Source of the DNA: an uncultured Acetatifactor sp.
GTDB taxonomy: Bacteria; Bacillota; Clostridia; Lachnospirales; Lachnospiraceae
Length of the DNA: 64,000 bases
Direction of reading: 5' to 3'
Assembly: GCA_910584435.1 (NCBI GenBank)
Contig: CAJUAP010000016.1
Span: forward strand, 6,802 to 70,801
Positions 1 through 8,241 of this stretch are shown piece by piece; the first letter of the stretch is position 1; each line of letters starts with the position of its first letter. Below the pieces are notes generated by a model. That model had not been told where the DNA came from and searched no databases. It saw nothing but the letters and a program-made list of their open reading frames with translations. A program made the position numbers and the translations under genes.

Positions 1-603
1 TTTTCCTTTTAGAAGAATAACCATCCAGAAAGCCATTGTAATATAGGGCAAAAACGGTACTGATTTCTTCAAATTACCTCTTCGATTCAAATTTCCCCCA
101 ATTGTCTGCACCAAAAGCAATAATGTATATGCCAGGAGCATATGGGATAGATAACCTGCAAGCTTCATCCCTCTTGCTGCTTCCGCAACCGCGCATACGC
201 AGAATGCATAGACATCCGCTTTGCCATATGTACGACAAAAGACCGTATACTGAAGTACCAAAAACAATAACAAGGCAATCAGCATTTCTTCCTTTGTCTG
301 CATTTCCGACAGGTATAGCCTTTTCCATAAGAGTACAGCCGCAGCAGCCAATGCAATCCACCATACAAAATTATATACCTGGCAAAGCACCAAATCCGTT
401 ACACATGCCAAAACCAAACAGCCGCCAATAATAGATAATAACCACCGATTACCTTCTGGTTCTCCCATTGTGGTACATGAAATCGCAGCTTTCATCATAA
501 TGGCAGATACCAGAATTCCAAAATATCCCCTGCTTGTCAGCGGCAATGGTTTGTCCCATTTTCTGATGATAATCATCCCCGCTTCCACAACTCCCAAAAT
601 CAT
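1..603 (-). CDS. Prepilin peptidase (A24/TadV-CpaA type), C-terminal end beyond window
   Basis: Membrane aspartyl protease expected to process the Flp-type prepilins encoded upstream in this operon. The minus-strand frame is open through the left edge. It is strongly hydrophobic and carries the two aspartates of the family: a TDLxxxxVYN segment (family form DxxxxxIPN) and a GKADVYAF segment (family form GxGD). A SVPFLPYI segment near the edge matches the conserved C-terminal helix. The ATG at 603 is the first in frame, but the best ribosome site (GAGGTGAT at 625-632) lies about 25 bases before it and fits a GTG at 612 slightly better. The degenerate second motif (KAD rather than GxGD) is unusual. 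The last residues are outside the window. Confidence 0.72.
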   Translation of the reverse strand, partial: MILGVVEAGMIIIRKWDKPLPLTSRGYFGILVSAIMMKAAISCTTMGEPEGNRWLLSIIGGCLVLACVTDLVLCQVYNFVWWIALAAAAVLLWKRLYLSEMQTKEEMLIALLLFLVLQYTVFCRTYGKADVYAFCVCAVAEAARGMKLAGYLSHMLLAYTLLLLVQTIGGNLNRRGNLKKSVPFLPYITMAFWMVILLKGK

Positions 604-726
604 GATTACCACTTTAGCTTTATCATCACCTCTTTATAACAATAATCAACAGCACGTATCCATACACGTTTTATCTGTATCCTGGTACATCCAGCCGCAT
701 TTTACCATTGTACAATCCAGATATGA

Positions 727-1410
727 TCATTTACATAACTTCACAACCCGCAAACTGCCGTCTGCCATTTCGGAATAGAACGCAGCAATATCACTTTTAT
801 CCAGATAAATATTAATCCTCTGTGCTGCCATCGTTTGATCTGTATTGGAAATACTTCCCCCCGATGCATCAAAAACCTGTTGTACATAGATATTTTCCCA
901 TGCCAGCCTTGCAGTTTCATCTTTCACAATATAAATATGTATTCTATCCCCGGCCCGCAAGGTTCCACCCGCTACCTGATAAATATCTTCCGCCCGGAAG
1001 CCGGCAATGACAGGCTCCTCCATGCCGGACCAAATATTCCTTAACTCTTCAAACATACCTTCTGTCAAATGTGTTCCCTGTTCCACATCATATATTGCTG
1101 CCATATCCTGCACTTGCTGCAGGGTTGTCAATGCTGTATCGGAAATCAGCTTTTTATCCATTTCCTTTATTATGAAATAATCCATATAATTCTCTGCTGT
1201 AATCATTTGCCCTTTGGGAATTCTATGTGCAGCAATATAAACTTCACCCTTTTCATATTCAGCCAGCACGTTTTTCTCCATCTGAACTAAGATAACAAAC
1301 ATTGCAACAGCCGCCGCCAATGCAGTCAGACTTATGCCAACCTTTTTATTTGAATAAGACTGTTTTATTCTTCTTACTTCCTTCGATTCCTTCTCTCTCT
1401 TGTTCTTCAT
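727..1410 (-). CDS. CpaB/RcpC-like SAF-domain protein of the Tad pilus
   Basis: 227 residues. A basic N-terminus is followed by one membrane segment (about residues 25-45) and an extracytoplasmic region with a SAF-like stretch (about 55-120, 'AAHRIPKGQMIT'). CpaB/RcpC proteins are periplasmic or wall-side assembly factors in Tad systems; in Gram-positives the partner secretin is absent, so the exact role is open. The start is supported by AGGAGGGACAGG upstream of the ATG. It sits between the TadE-like gene and the prepilin peptidase, in one direction with the rest of the operon. Confidence 0.72.
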   Translation of the reverse strand: MKNKREKESKEVRRIKQSYSNKKVGISLTALAAAVAMFVILVQMEKNVLAEYEKGEVYIAAHRIPKGQMITAENYMDYFIIKEMDKKLISDTALTTLQQVQDMAAIYDVEQGTHLTEGMFEELRNIWSGMEEPVIAGFRAEDIYQVAGGTLRAGDRIHIYIVKDETARLAWENIYVQQVFDASGGSISNTDQTMAAQRINIYLDKSDIAAFYSEMADGSLRVVKLCK

Positions 1411-1531
1411 TTTCTACCTGTCCCTCCTAATACTGCCGGAAAAATACTGTTTTAATACAACAGATAAATCGTTTTCTTTCTGTAACAACTTTTCTGCCTT
1501 TTGTATCAGATTTTATCCATGAATCTCCAGC

Positions 1532-2098
1532 TCATTTTGCAATATCCGCCAGATTTCCTTTATATGCCTGCATCTCAATACCAAACAATCCTCTTACTGT
1601 AAACGCTATTTCGCTGTATATGGATGTTGATTCTATTAAAATGCCATTTGGCGCAGATATATTCCCCAATTCCCCCGTCCATGATGTCATAAAACCATTT
1701 TCATCATACTGATACACCGTCACTTGATTACCGTCCACATTATATACAGTATAATTTATAATCCGCACACATCCTTGTATGATCCCCCCTGTCCGTCCTT
1801 CCCAGGCATCGTTCAAATTCAGATTTCCCTTGACTGCCTGTCGGTATCGCTGATATGCCTCATAGGAATTTCCAACCAGAATTTTATGTGTTCTTCCATA
1901 TTCCTTCAAATCCACTACCGCTGAAGCCAGATTAGACGCCGCCAATGTATCTTCCAGGTACAATGCGGTGGTTCTGTAAAGCTCCATCTGCAGCAGCACA
2001 CAAAGAAATACTCCTAAAAACAGGATGGAAAACAGTCCCTGTGTACATCCAATCTGTCCCTTTTCCCTTCTAATACCCTCTGCCCCCTTCCAGCACAT
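1532..2098 (-). CDS. TadE-like minor pseudopilin / membrane-anchored Tad protein
   Basis: About 188 residues with one hydrophobic helix near the N-terminus (about 22-43 after a basic REKGQIG stretch) and a hydrophilic outer domain. This is the architecture of TadE/TadF-type pseudopilins, but sequence similarity is weak and the call rests mainly on position between DUF4320 and CpaB-like genes. An in-frame GTG at 2113 would add five residues; neither start has a strong ribosome site. The 100-176 base gaps on both sides contain no further gene I can support. Confidence 0.5.
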   Translation of the reverse strand: MCWKGAEGIRREKGQIGCTQGLFSILFLGVFLCVLLQMELYRTTALYLEDTLAASNLASAVVDLKEYGRTHKILVGNSYEAYQRYRQAVKGNLNLNDAWEGRTGGIIQGCVRIINYTVYNVDGNQVTVYQYDENGFMTSWTGELGNISAPNGILIESTSIYSEIAFTVRGLFGIEMQAYKGNLADIAK

Positions 2099-2274
2099 AT
2101 TTTTTCCCGGCACTCTTTCTGTACCATATACTTGTGCCGCCAGAAGAGAACAACGCCATCTCTTTACGCGGCACAGACAATCAAATACTCACAGCATTCA
2201 CCAATTTGCTCAAGCCAATCTTTGACCGGCTTTAAGCGCGGCACTTGGCTCATTGCTCACGGAAATAAATGAAC

Positions 2275-2631
2275 TTAATGCTTTGCCGTAGACACTCTTT
2301 TTTCAGTAAATTCATAACCATTTCCCAATTTTCCCTGTATCTGCAGTACAATTGCCTCCCCATAGTCCACCTGTAGAACAGTGGTTCCGTCAAACCGCAG
2401 CTCTGTCACTCCGACTGCCTCCAATTCATTGCCAAGAGCTGCTCGGTCAGACTCCGTAAGCATCCCCACTGTTTCCATGCGCAGAATATATTTTCTTGCA
2501 ATTTGGCTTACTTGTGTCTTCTGATGAATCAGTCCGGCACTGTCAAGATACGCCAGCATCACTACAGTCATTGCCAGCAGACATATCCCTGAGATCATCA
2601 GTTCCCCTATATTTCCTCCCTCCCGTTTCAT
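2275..2631 (-). CDS. DUF4320-like Tad-locus protein (TadE-like)
   Basis: 118 residues: KREGG N-terminus, one membrane helix (about 10-30), then an outer domain with 'VSQIARKYILRMETxG' and a pattern typical of the DUF4320 family found in clostridial Tad loci. It starts at an ATG overlapping the stop of the upstream pilin gene by four bases (ATGA), so the two are translationally coupled. A longer reading frame to 2748 is only overlap with that gene. Probably a minor pseudopilin. Confidence 0.62.
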   Translation of the reverse strand: MKREGGNIGELMISGICLLAMTVVMLAYLDSAGLIHQKTQVSQIARKYILRMETVGMLTESDRAALGNELEAVGVTELRFDGTTVLQVDYGEAIVLQIQGKLGNGYEFTEKRVSTAKH

Positions 2632-2864
2632 TGCCTTACTCCCGTCAGAATATTCTTCGCCTCTACCGTCATGGAATCCACCAATGTGCCAATGAAATCG
2701 GACAATTTGTTCTTCATCACAATGCACAGCAGCAACGCAATAATGCACAATCCCACTGTCACCAGAATTCCATCCAGTCCCGGCTCCTTTTTCATCCCTT
2801 TTTCCAGCAGACTTTCTACCGCCAGTTTTACACTTATCTCAAAAATTCTTACTTTATCTCTCAT
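2628..2864 (-). CDS. Small Flp-like pilin / pilin-like membrane protein
   Basis: 78 residues. Basic/amphipathic N-terminus, a GLDG segment just before one long hydrophobic helix (about 35-55), then a short amphipathic tail. Size, topology and location directly after tadC suggest the structural (Flp-type) pilin or a close analogue; no canonical Flp G/E-Y cleavage motif is obvious, so this is inference. Strong GAGGAGAGG ribosome site seven bases before the ATG. The ~195 bases between this gene and tadC hold no convincing gene. Confidence 0.5.
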   Translation of the reverse strand: MRDKVRIFEISVKLAVESLLEKGMKKEPGLDGILVTVGLCIIALLLCIVMKNKLSDFIGTLVDSMTVEAKNILTGVRQ

Positions 2865-3059
2865 AATAATACCTCTCCTCCATATTTTTCTGTATGAATT
2901 CTCTGATTCCTCTAACGTCATCCTGCGGATTCCGCGCAGTTGAAACCGAGCTCCCTCGAAGCACCCCATGTATGGATACAATGAAAGCTATAAAACCTGT
3001 CCGGAGAAACTGCGCAATCAGAATCCGCTCCCTGGCTGAACGAATAAACCTTATATGGA

Positions 3060-3896
3060 TTATAGTCCTGCGGCTGTTCCGAACATATAAGTCACACAGG
3101 CATACAACGCAATTCCCAATACCACAACCAATATGCCCAGTTGGTAAAAGGTAAGACTTCTTTCCAGCTTTCCCTTTTTCCGTTCCAGCACAGTTTCTTC
3201 CATATCTTTTATCTGCTCTCCGATATCCCCCAAAAGCTCTACTGCCTGTCCGGATTCTAATGCCTGAAGCATCGTAATACAAAGAGAATCCACATAGCGG
3301 TTATCAAATTTACATTGAAACTTATCAAGCGCTTCATAAATATCCGCCTTCATAACTATGTCACCAGCCAGCTCCAGCAGCGCACTTCTCAGCCTCTTTT
3401 CCCGTACACTTCCATAGCATTCCGACAAGGCATCCATCACATAAACCCCGGCCCGGATCTGGATTTCAAGTGCATGATAAACCAATTTCAATTCAGGAAG
3501 CAGCTTTTCATTATCTTTATTATTCAGGTACATCAGCAGACATGAAGGCAGATGAAACAGAACCCCTCCGGCAATCAGTCCATATTCCCAGGAAACAGCG
3601 GACAGTGCTGCCATTCCCGATGCTGCCAGGACAAACTGCATGGCAAGATACTTTTCTGCACTCATCCATTTACCATAATGAAAAGTTACGCCATTTTGCA
3701 GCAGCCATTTATCCTTTTTCTGATACCAGCTGCTGTTATTCCGCCTGTCCCTGAGCATTCCGGCGAACTCCTGATAAGCTGCCAGCAGCTTCTGCTGTGG
3801 ATGTGCTTCTTCACAGAACACCTTTATCACTAAAAACATCAACACCGCCGCACAGACTGGCAGCAGCTTCAAACCACAGAAAATTGCTTCTTCCAC
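3060..3896 (-). CDS. tadC: TadC-like inner-membrane platform protein (T2SS F family)
   Basis: About 278 residues, type II secretion F-domain. N-terminal membrane helix, a central pair of helices (about 90-120), a cytoplasmic segment with 'LVYHALEIQIRAG' and 'ALxSGQAVxELL'-like repeats, and a C-terminal helix. With TadB it would form the membrane platform driven by TadA. I favour the GTG at 3896, which follows GGGAGGTG by four bases, over the ATG at 3920 that has no ribosome site. Separated from tadB by the 34-bp repeat array. Confidence 0.8.
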   Translation of the reverse strand: MEEAIFCGLKLLPVCAAVLMFLVIKVFCEEAHPQQKLLAAYQEFAGMLRDRRNNSSWYQKKDKWLLQNGVTFHYGKWMSAEKYLAMQFVLAASGMAALSAVSWEYGLIAGGVLFHLPSCLLMYLNNKDNEKLLPELKLVYHALEIQIRAGVYVMDALSECYGSVREKRLRSALLELAGDIVMKADIYEALDKFQCKFDNRYVDSLCITMLQALESGQAVELLGDIGEQIKDMEETVLERKKGKLERSLTFYQLGILVVVLGIALYACVTYMFGTAAGL

Positions 3897-3956
3897 ATTA
3901 CACCTCCCTGTTATCCGCATTGCACTGATACAAGCTGTCAGTACGCATTTTCATTT

Positions 3957-4160
3957 ATGGATGTCTGCTTTTCATATCCCGCTTTTCATCATGGATATCT
4001 GCTTTTCATATCCCGCTTTTCATCATGGATATCTGCTTTTCATATCCCGCTTTTCATCATGGATATCTGCTTTTCGCATCCCGCTTTTCATCATGGATAT
4101 CTGCTTTTCGCATCCCGCCTTTCATCATGGATATCTGCTTTTCATATCCCGCTTTCAATC
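3957..4160. repeat. Six tandem copies of a 34-bp unit between tadB and tadC
   Basis: ATGGATATC recurs at 3957 (as ATGGATGTC), 3991, 4025, 4059, 4093 and 4127, exactly every 34 bases, with the unit ending TTTTCATC. Copies differ at one or two positions (catatc/cgcatc, cttttc/cctttc). Since 34 is not a multiple of three, all three plus-strand frames are open, which creates spurious reading frames. The array begins immediately at the tadB stop codon, whose last bases lie in the final copy. Confidence 0.97.
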
Positions 4161-5096
4161 ATGTATTCTGCGCATCTGACCTGCAAACAGTACACCTATC
4201 ACTGCCAGAACCGCCAGACCTGCTCTTCCCGGCAATGTGGAAGCCAACAACCATACTGCAGGCTTTTGCACCAGAAACCCCACCGCTGCCAGAACCGCCA
4301 GTGATAACATTAACAGCAGAGCCATATTAATCAGCCCTTCCCTCAGCATTCCTTTTCGCTCCTGTGAAATTCGCAGATATTCCCTAAGACTTCTCCTGCT
4401 GCTGTTTACCAGCATTGTAAAATCGGCACAATAGCGAATGCTGACCTCCATGTTCCTGGCCAATTCCCTGAATTGCGGATGTTCAATTTTCTCAGCCATG
4501 GACAATAGTGCCAAACTGGTATCCCCGGTAATCTGCGCCTCATAATAACAGGCTTCCAAAACCCCCTTAATGGGTTCCTCCATGTATCTGCTTACCTGCA
4601 GGAATACACTTGTAACCTCTCCTGCCGTAATACTGTAATTCCCCAGGAAATCCAACAATTTCATCATATGCTCATTCACCGCCCTCAAATTCAATGCTCT
4701 CAGATACTGAAGCAGCAGAAACTCTCCCATAATCCATGCTGCTGTCCCCATCAATCCTGCCGGAATTCCATATACTGCAGTGAGTACTGCCAAAAGCAAT
4801 GCCGCCACCGCCATACTTCCCACCATCCAAATCTCCGCCGTCAGCTTTGGATACCGCAGCTTCATGCCGCTATAGCAGAGTTCTCTCTCCAGTGCAGCCC
4901 ACAAGGTATTTTCCTGCTGCAGAGTCAATAACTGCCTTCTGCTGTCCAATGCCCTCTGCCTTGCAGAAATTTCCATATCCCACCTGGTCTGCCGCAGCAG
5001 TTCCTTCATATGCTCCAATAATCTAAGCTCATAGAAAAGCATAAAAAAACCAAAAAATAAACTGCCGAAAATCATCAAAGTAAAAGCTGCCTTCAT
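4155..5096 (-). CDS. tadB: TadB-like inner-membrane platform protein (T2SS F family)
   Basis: 313 residues with an N-terminal helix (about 5-22), two central helices (about 95-135), a cytoplasmic F-domain and two C-terminal helices (about 255-300). Pairs with TadC as the pilus platform. Its ATG overlaps the tadA stop by four bases (ATGA), and a GAAGGG ribosome site lies inside the end of tadA. The C-terminus 'RRIHD' runs into the 34-bp tandem array, so expansion of that array may have reshaped the last codons. Confidence 0.8.
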   Translation of the reverse strand: MKAAFTLMIFGSLFFGFFMLFYELRLLEHMKELLRQTRWDMEISARQRALDSRRQLLTLQQENTLWAALERELCYSGMKLRYPKLTAEIWMVGSMAVAALLLAVLTAVYGIPAGLMGTAAWIMGEFLLLQYLRALNLRAVNEHMMKLLDFLGNYSITAGEVTSVFLQVSRYMEEPIKGVLEACYYEAQITGDTSLALLSMAEKIEHPQFRELARNMEVSIRYCADFTMLVNSSRRSLREYLRISQERKGMLREGLINMALLLMLSLAVLAAVGFLVQKPAVWLLASTLPGRAGLAVLAVIGVLFAGQMRRIHD

Positions 5097-6397
5097 TTAT
5101 AATCCCTTCCGTATATCTTATGATAAGTTAAATTCTTCTGTCCTTCCTCCCAGCCGCTGCATTCATAGATTTCTTTGACACGATAATGCTCCATAAATAT
5201 AAGCGTCTTAAAACAATCCATCATTTTCATTAGTTCATTTCTGGAATACCTGCTTTCATACATTGCATAATCCACCAGCTTGTCCGGCGCCTTGTCAGCG
5301 GAAGGTGCATGAATGGTCGCCGCACAGAGCTGTCCTGTATAAGCGGCATTGATCAAATACATTGCCTCAGCGCCCTTTATCTCTCCGATAATAAAGAAAT
5401 CCACATCCATGGTCAGACCTGCAATGCTGATCTCTTCCAGTCCATAACTGACCTGCTGCTCCCCTGTTCCCGGCAGGGAATGAAGGAACATCATATCCGG
5501 ATGATATTTTGTTGTCAGCTCATCCGCCTGCTGCGCCACCAACACTGCCATATTATCGGGAAGCGTCTCCTTCAAAGCATTCAAAAGCGTGGTTTTTCCG
5601 GAAGAATTACCCCCGCAGATCAGCGTTGAGCCCTCGCGGAATCTGCCGACCAGCAGCTCCGCAATTTCCCTGTCCATCATATTCTGTTCAATCAGCTCTT
5701 TCATTTGGGGAAAAGTCCTGGGTACTTTTCTGATACACAGATAAGGTTCATTGTAGGTATTTACCAACGGCATGGAAAGCGTGAATCTCAAAATGAAATC
5801 CGGATGGCTCTCATTGTCCGTAAACCTTTGAATGGCATTCAGATTGGATATATTGACTTGATTTCTGGTTGCGATATAGTCGATGAATTGCCTGTATTCC
5901 CTGGCAGAGGAAAATGCAACCTTTGAAGCCATCCTCTGTCCCTTCCGCTTAATGCGGATATTGTCATAACCCACTACCCTGATGTCGGAAATCGTTTTGT
6001 CATCAATCAGCACGGATAATCTGGAATACCCGAAAATATACTGTTCAAAAGCATCCAGCAATGCTTTCGCCTGCTTTCCGGTCAGCGTATAATAAGCTGC
6101 AATGTGATATGCGGCCTCTTCCAGAAAAGCTTCTTTTGTAAGCTGTCCTTTTTTCATCTGCATCAATGATTGCTGTTTTCCGGTGGTATAATCCTCTACC
6201 AGCTGCTGCAGCAAATCCTCTTCCGCGACAACATTTTCATTTTTAATACGGCTATCCCTCCCTTCCATTGAAATATGGCTTCGGCGCCAGTGCACTTGAT
6301 CACCCAAATCCCCCTTATGTATTGCAATAACCGGCCGGATTCTAATCACAAGAAGCCCCCAAATATGATTTTCCCACCAAGCGCCAAAATAAAGCAT
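5093..6397 (-). CDS. tadA: TadA/CpaF-type secretion ATPase of the Tad pilus
   Basis: Hexameric ATPase powering Flp pilus assembly. Clear Walker A (GGNSSGKTTLLNAL), Walker B with catalytic glutamate (FFIIGEIKGAEAM) and a downstream His box (CAATIHAPSADKAPDKLV). About 434 residues from the ATG at 6397; an internal ATG at 6268 (MEGRDSR) gives 391 residues and is equally possible, since neither has a strong ribosome site and the first 43 residues do not resemble the family. First gene of the operon. No TadZ/CpaE gene is seen before it. Confidence 0.85.
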   Translation of the reverse strand: MLYFGAWWENHIWGLLVIRIRPVIAIHKGDLGDQVHWRRSHISMEGRDSRIKNENVVAEEDLLQQLVEDYTTGKQQSLMQMKKGQLTKEAFLEEAAYHIAAYYTLTGKQAKALLDAFEQYIFGYSRLSVLIDDKTISDIRVVGYDNIRIKRKGQRMASKVAFSSAREYRQFIDYIATRNQVNISNLNAIQRFTDNESHPDFILRFTLSMPLVNTYNEPYLCIRKVPRTFPQMKELIEQNMMDREIAELLVGRFREGSTLICGGNSSGKTTLLNALKETLPDNMAVLVAQQADELTTKYHPDMMFLHSLPGTGEQQVSYGLEEISIAGLTMDVDFFIIGEIKGAEAMYLINAAYTGQLCAATIHAPSADKAPDKLVDYAMYESRYSRNELMKMMDCFKTLIFMEHYRVKEIYECSGWEEGQKNLTYHKIYGRDYK

Positions 6398-6583
6398 CTC
6401 TCAGAATACCGATTCCTGCAAAACATTAAAACTAACGGATACTGCGGCTGATACTGCCTGAACATTTTGAATAAATTGAAGTAAAAATACTGAATACTTA
6501 ACCGTCGCGACTTACCTGCTAAGTAATTAATAATTTACACCCATTGCCGTGAAATGTCAATACCCGAAATTATTTTTTTCAGG

Positions 6584-6612
6584 TTGTACTTAGAGACAAT
6601 TTATGGTACAAT
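6584..6612 (+). promoter_or_regulatory. SigA-type promoter for the 38-residue peptide gene
   Basis: TTGTAC at 6584-6589, 17-base spacer, TACAAT at 6607-6612. The -35 box and GTACAA overlapping the -10 box are themselves inverted (TTGTAC/GTACAA). The stretch from 6398 to 6583, between this promoter and tadA, shows no gene and no clear minus-strand promoter. Confidence 0.7.
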
Positions 6613-6613
6613 A

Positions 6614-6638
6614 TTGACACGGAAATACATTGTGTCAA
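6614..6638. promoter_or_regulatory. Palindromic operator-like site just after the -10 box
   Basis: TTGACAC, 11 bases, GTGTCAA: perfect 7-bp arms lying on the expected transcription start. The same arms in the same position occur at 16487-16513 before another gene. Fits a repressor site or a 5'-end RNA stem; inference only. Confidence 0.6.
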
Positions 6639-6651
6639 CTTCTGATTCCAT

Positions 6652-6667
6652 ATGCGCTGAAGCGCAT
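6652..6667 (+). promoter_or_regulatory. Leader hairpin with TGAA loop
   Basis: ATGCGC-TGAA-GCGCAT, perfect six-pair stem in the expected 5' leader of the 38-residue peptide mRNA. Similar TGAA-loop hairpins occur at 16525-16538 and 17105-17120. Confidence 0.55.
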
Positions 6668-6722
6668 GAAGAGCTTATGAATGCCGAAGCAGATGTTTAT
6701 CCAGTAGAGGGAGGTATTGATA

Positions 6723-6839
6723 ATGGGTTTTATGTTATTAGCAGGGGGTTTGTTAATTGTAATTATTGCAGTGATTGTTGCCGTGGTATCCAGCGTGGTT
6801 TCTGCGGTTGCCGCAGAAACCGACGAAATCGACGCATGA
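6723..6839 (+). CDS. 38-residue hydrophobic membrane peptide, unknown function
   Basis: Starts MGFMLLAGGLL, continues as an uninterrupted hydrophobic helix rich in Val/Ile/Ala, and ends with an acidic tail (AAETDEIDA). A strong GAGGGAGG ribosome site lies seven bases before the ATG and a good promoter with 17-base spacer lies 110 bases upstream. A longer overlapping frame (6554-6895) has no ribosome site and reads through the promoter, so I reject it. Could be a single-pass regulatory peptide, a type I toxin-like peptide or a stress membrane peptide; I do not recognise a family. Confidence 0.6.
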   Translation: MGFMLLAGGLLIVIIAVIVAVVSSVVSAVAAETDEIDA

Positions 6840-6951
6840 CGAATTTCCTGTCGTCTGATATTTTTTACTCTCCTTTCGGAATCGTGCAGCTATGAAATAT
6901 GAGTTATCATTGTATTATCAATCAGAATTCTATTGAAAGAGGCGGGCAAAC

Positions 6952-7293
6952 ATGTCTGTATCATTATATTACACTGCAAAAAGGGAATATCCAATCACAA
7001 AGCAGGAGCAGGAAGCGTGTCTGAAAACTGCAGAGCATTATATTGATGAATATTCGTTGGGAGATATGTATGAAGGCTTCTGTATTTATGATAATGACGA
7101 AGCTTCTGAACAAAATGTTATTTTTGAAGGAGCCACAAAGCTGCCCCTTGACGAAGGGGAGGAACATTTTGGGGAAGTTCTTGACTATTGGGCAGATTGT
7201 TTACAGGAAATTATCGAAATTCTGCCCCATGCCCAATGGGATATTCATATTGACGATGCGGATATAACATCTCATTTCCAATATCCTGAATAG
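6952..7293 (+). CDS. Small acidic hypothetical protein
   Basis: 113 residues, acidic (many Asp/Glu in the second half), soluble, no signal or membrane segment. The ribosome site AGAGGCGGG lies six bases before the ATG, and it follows the 38-residue peptide gene by 112 bases. I do not recognise the family. The spacing allows cotranscription with the membrane peptide, although the gap could hold its own promoter. Confidence 0.55.
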   Translation: MSVSLYYTAKREYPITKQEQEACLKTAEHYIDEYSLGDMYEGFCIYDNDEASEQNVIFEGATKLPLDEGEEHFGEVLDYWADCLQEIIEILPHAQWDIHIDDADITSHFQYPE

Positions 7294-7497
7294 AGCATGG
7301 GATTACAACTCATAATCCCGCCTGAACTGCTGCAATGCTCCCACACTTCCTGACCTGAACAGGGAATGGGATAACAGTTCAAAATATCAATTCTGACAAA
7401 CTGACTGTTGTAATCTCTGTCACCGGCAATGTCGCCGATCGGAGCAATTTCTGCTACAAAGTTTTCTTATTATTTATGCAAAAAGGATGTACTGCGC

Positions 7498-8241
7498 ATG
7501 TTAAACATAATATGGTGTGATGACGATCCGTTTATTCTGCATCTGGGCGCGGATCAGATAAATACTTTGATTGCATCACAGGGATGGGATGCAAAGATAG
7601 TCAGCCTGGCGTCCTGCAGTCAGGAATTATTTTCTTACATTAAAAGTAATCCGTCACAATACTTGGTTTTCCTTGATTTGGATTTCGGCAGAGGAAAGCT
7701 GAACGGCCTTGACATAGCGAGAGAATTACGCCGGACGGAAAGTGATTGTAAAATTGTCTTCACTACCAACCACAATGAAATGGCTATGGAGGTATTAAAA
7801 AGCGGTGTGGAACCCTTTGGATTTCTGGAAAAAAGCAGTGATATCTCAAAACTTTCCGAGGGAATCCGCAAGTATATCGCAATGCTGCTCAATGCAGCGA
7901 AACCAGGAGCGGCAAGTCCTGCGGAAACCATTCTCCTGAATGCCTGCATAGATGAAGAGATACCGGTTCTGCTCAGTGATATCGTTTATATTGAAACGGA
8001 AAAAAGTGTATCCCACGGAATCACCTACCATACCATAAATGGATCTGTCATTACTATTATCAGTACCCTGGATGCGGAACAGGAAAAACTGGGAGACGAT
8101 TTCCTCAGAGTGCATCGTTCCTATGTGGTAAACAAAAAACATGTATTGGGAATGAAAGAAGGCTTGATAAAATTATCCAGCCAGCAGGAAGTTCCCTGTT
8201 CCTTTCGATTGCGGAGCGAGGTAAAAAAGTGGATCGTATAA
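7498..8241 (+). CDS. LytTR-family response regulator (AgrA/ComE-like)
   Basis: About 247 residues: receiver domain (about 1-120) with acidic cluster WCDDDP at the first strand and phosphoacceptor region FLDLDFGRG (Asp 60/62), then a LytTR DNA-binding domain (about 145-245) with 'FLRVHRSYVVN' and a basic C-terminus. The ATG at 7498 follows AAAAAGGATG; a longer frame to 7429 lacks a ribosome site. It overlaps the histidine kinase gene by 13 bases, so they form a co-translated pair. Confidence 0.9.
   Translation: MLNIIWCDDDPFILHLGADQINTLIASQGWDAKIVSLASCSQELFSYIKSNPSQYLVFLDLDFGRGKLNGLDIARELRRTESDCKIVFTTNHNEMAMEVLKSGVEPFGFLEKSSDISKLSEGIRKYIAMLLNAAKPGAASPAETILLNACIDEEIPVLLSDIVYIETEKSVSHGITYHTINGSVITIISTLDAEQEKLGDDFLRVHRSYVVNKKHVLGMKEGLIKLSSQQEVPCSFRLRSEVKKWIV

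Noticed and set aside
2854..3282. 142-codon minus-strand frame between TadC and the pilin
   Set aside because: Mostly an out-of-frame copy of the tadC region; no start signal and no family resemblance.
3957..4160. CRISPR array
   Set aside because: Units are directly adjacent without spacers; the same holds for the 49-bp, 46-bp and 18/14-bp arrays, and no cas genes are present.
3957..4330. Three overlapping plus-strand frames of about 70-115 codons
   Set aside because: They are created by the 34-bp tandem array, which is open in all frames.
6554..6895. 113-codon plus-strand frame over the small peptide gene
   Set aside because: No ribosome site, and it reads through the promoter and operator; the shorter 6723-6839 frame has all signals.
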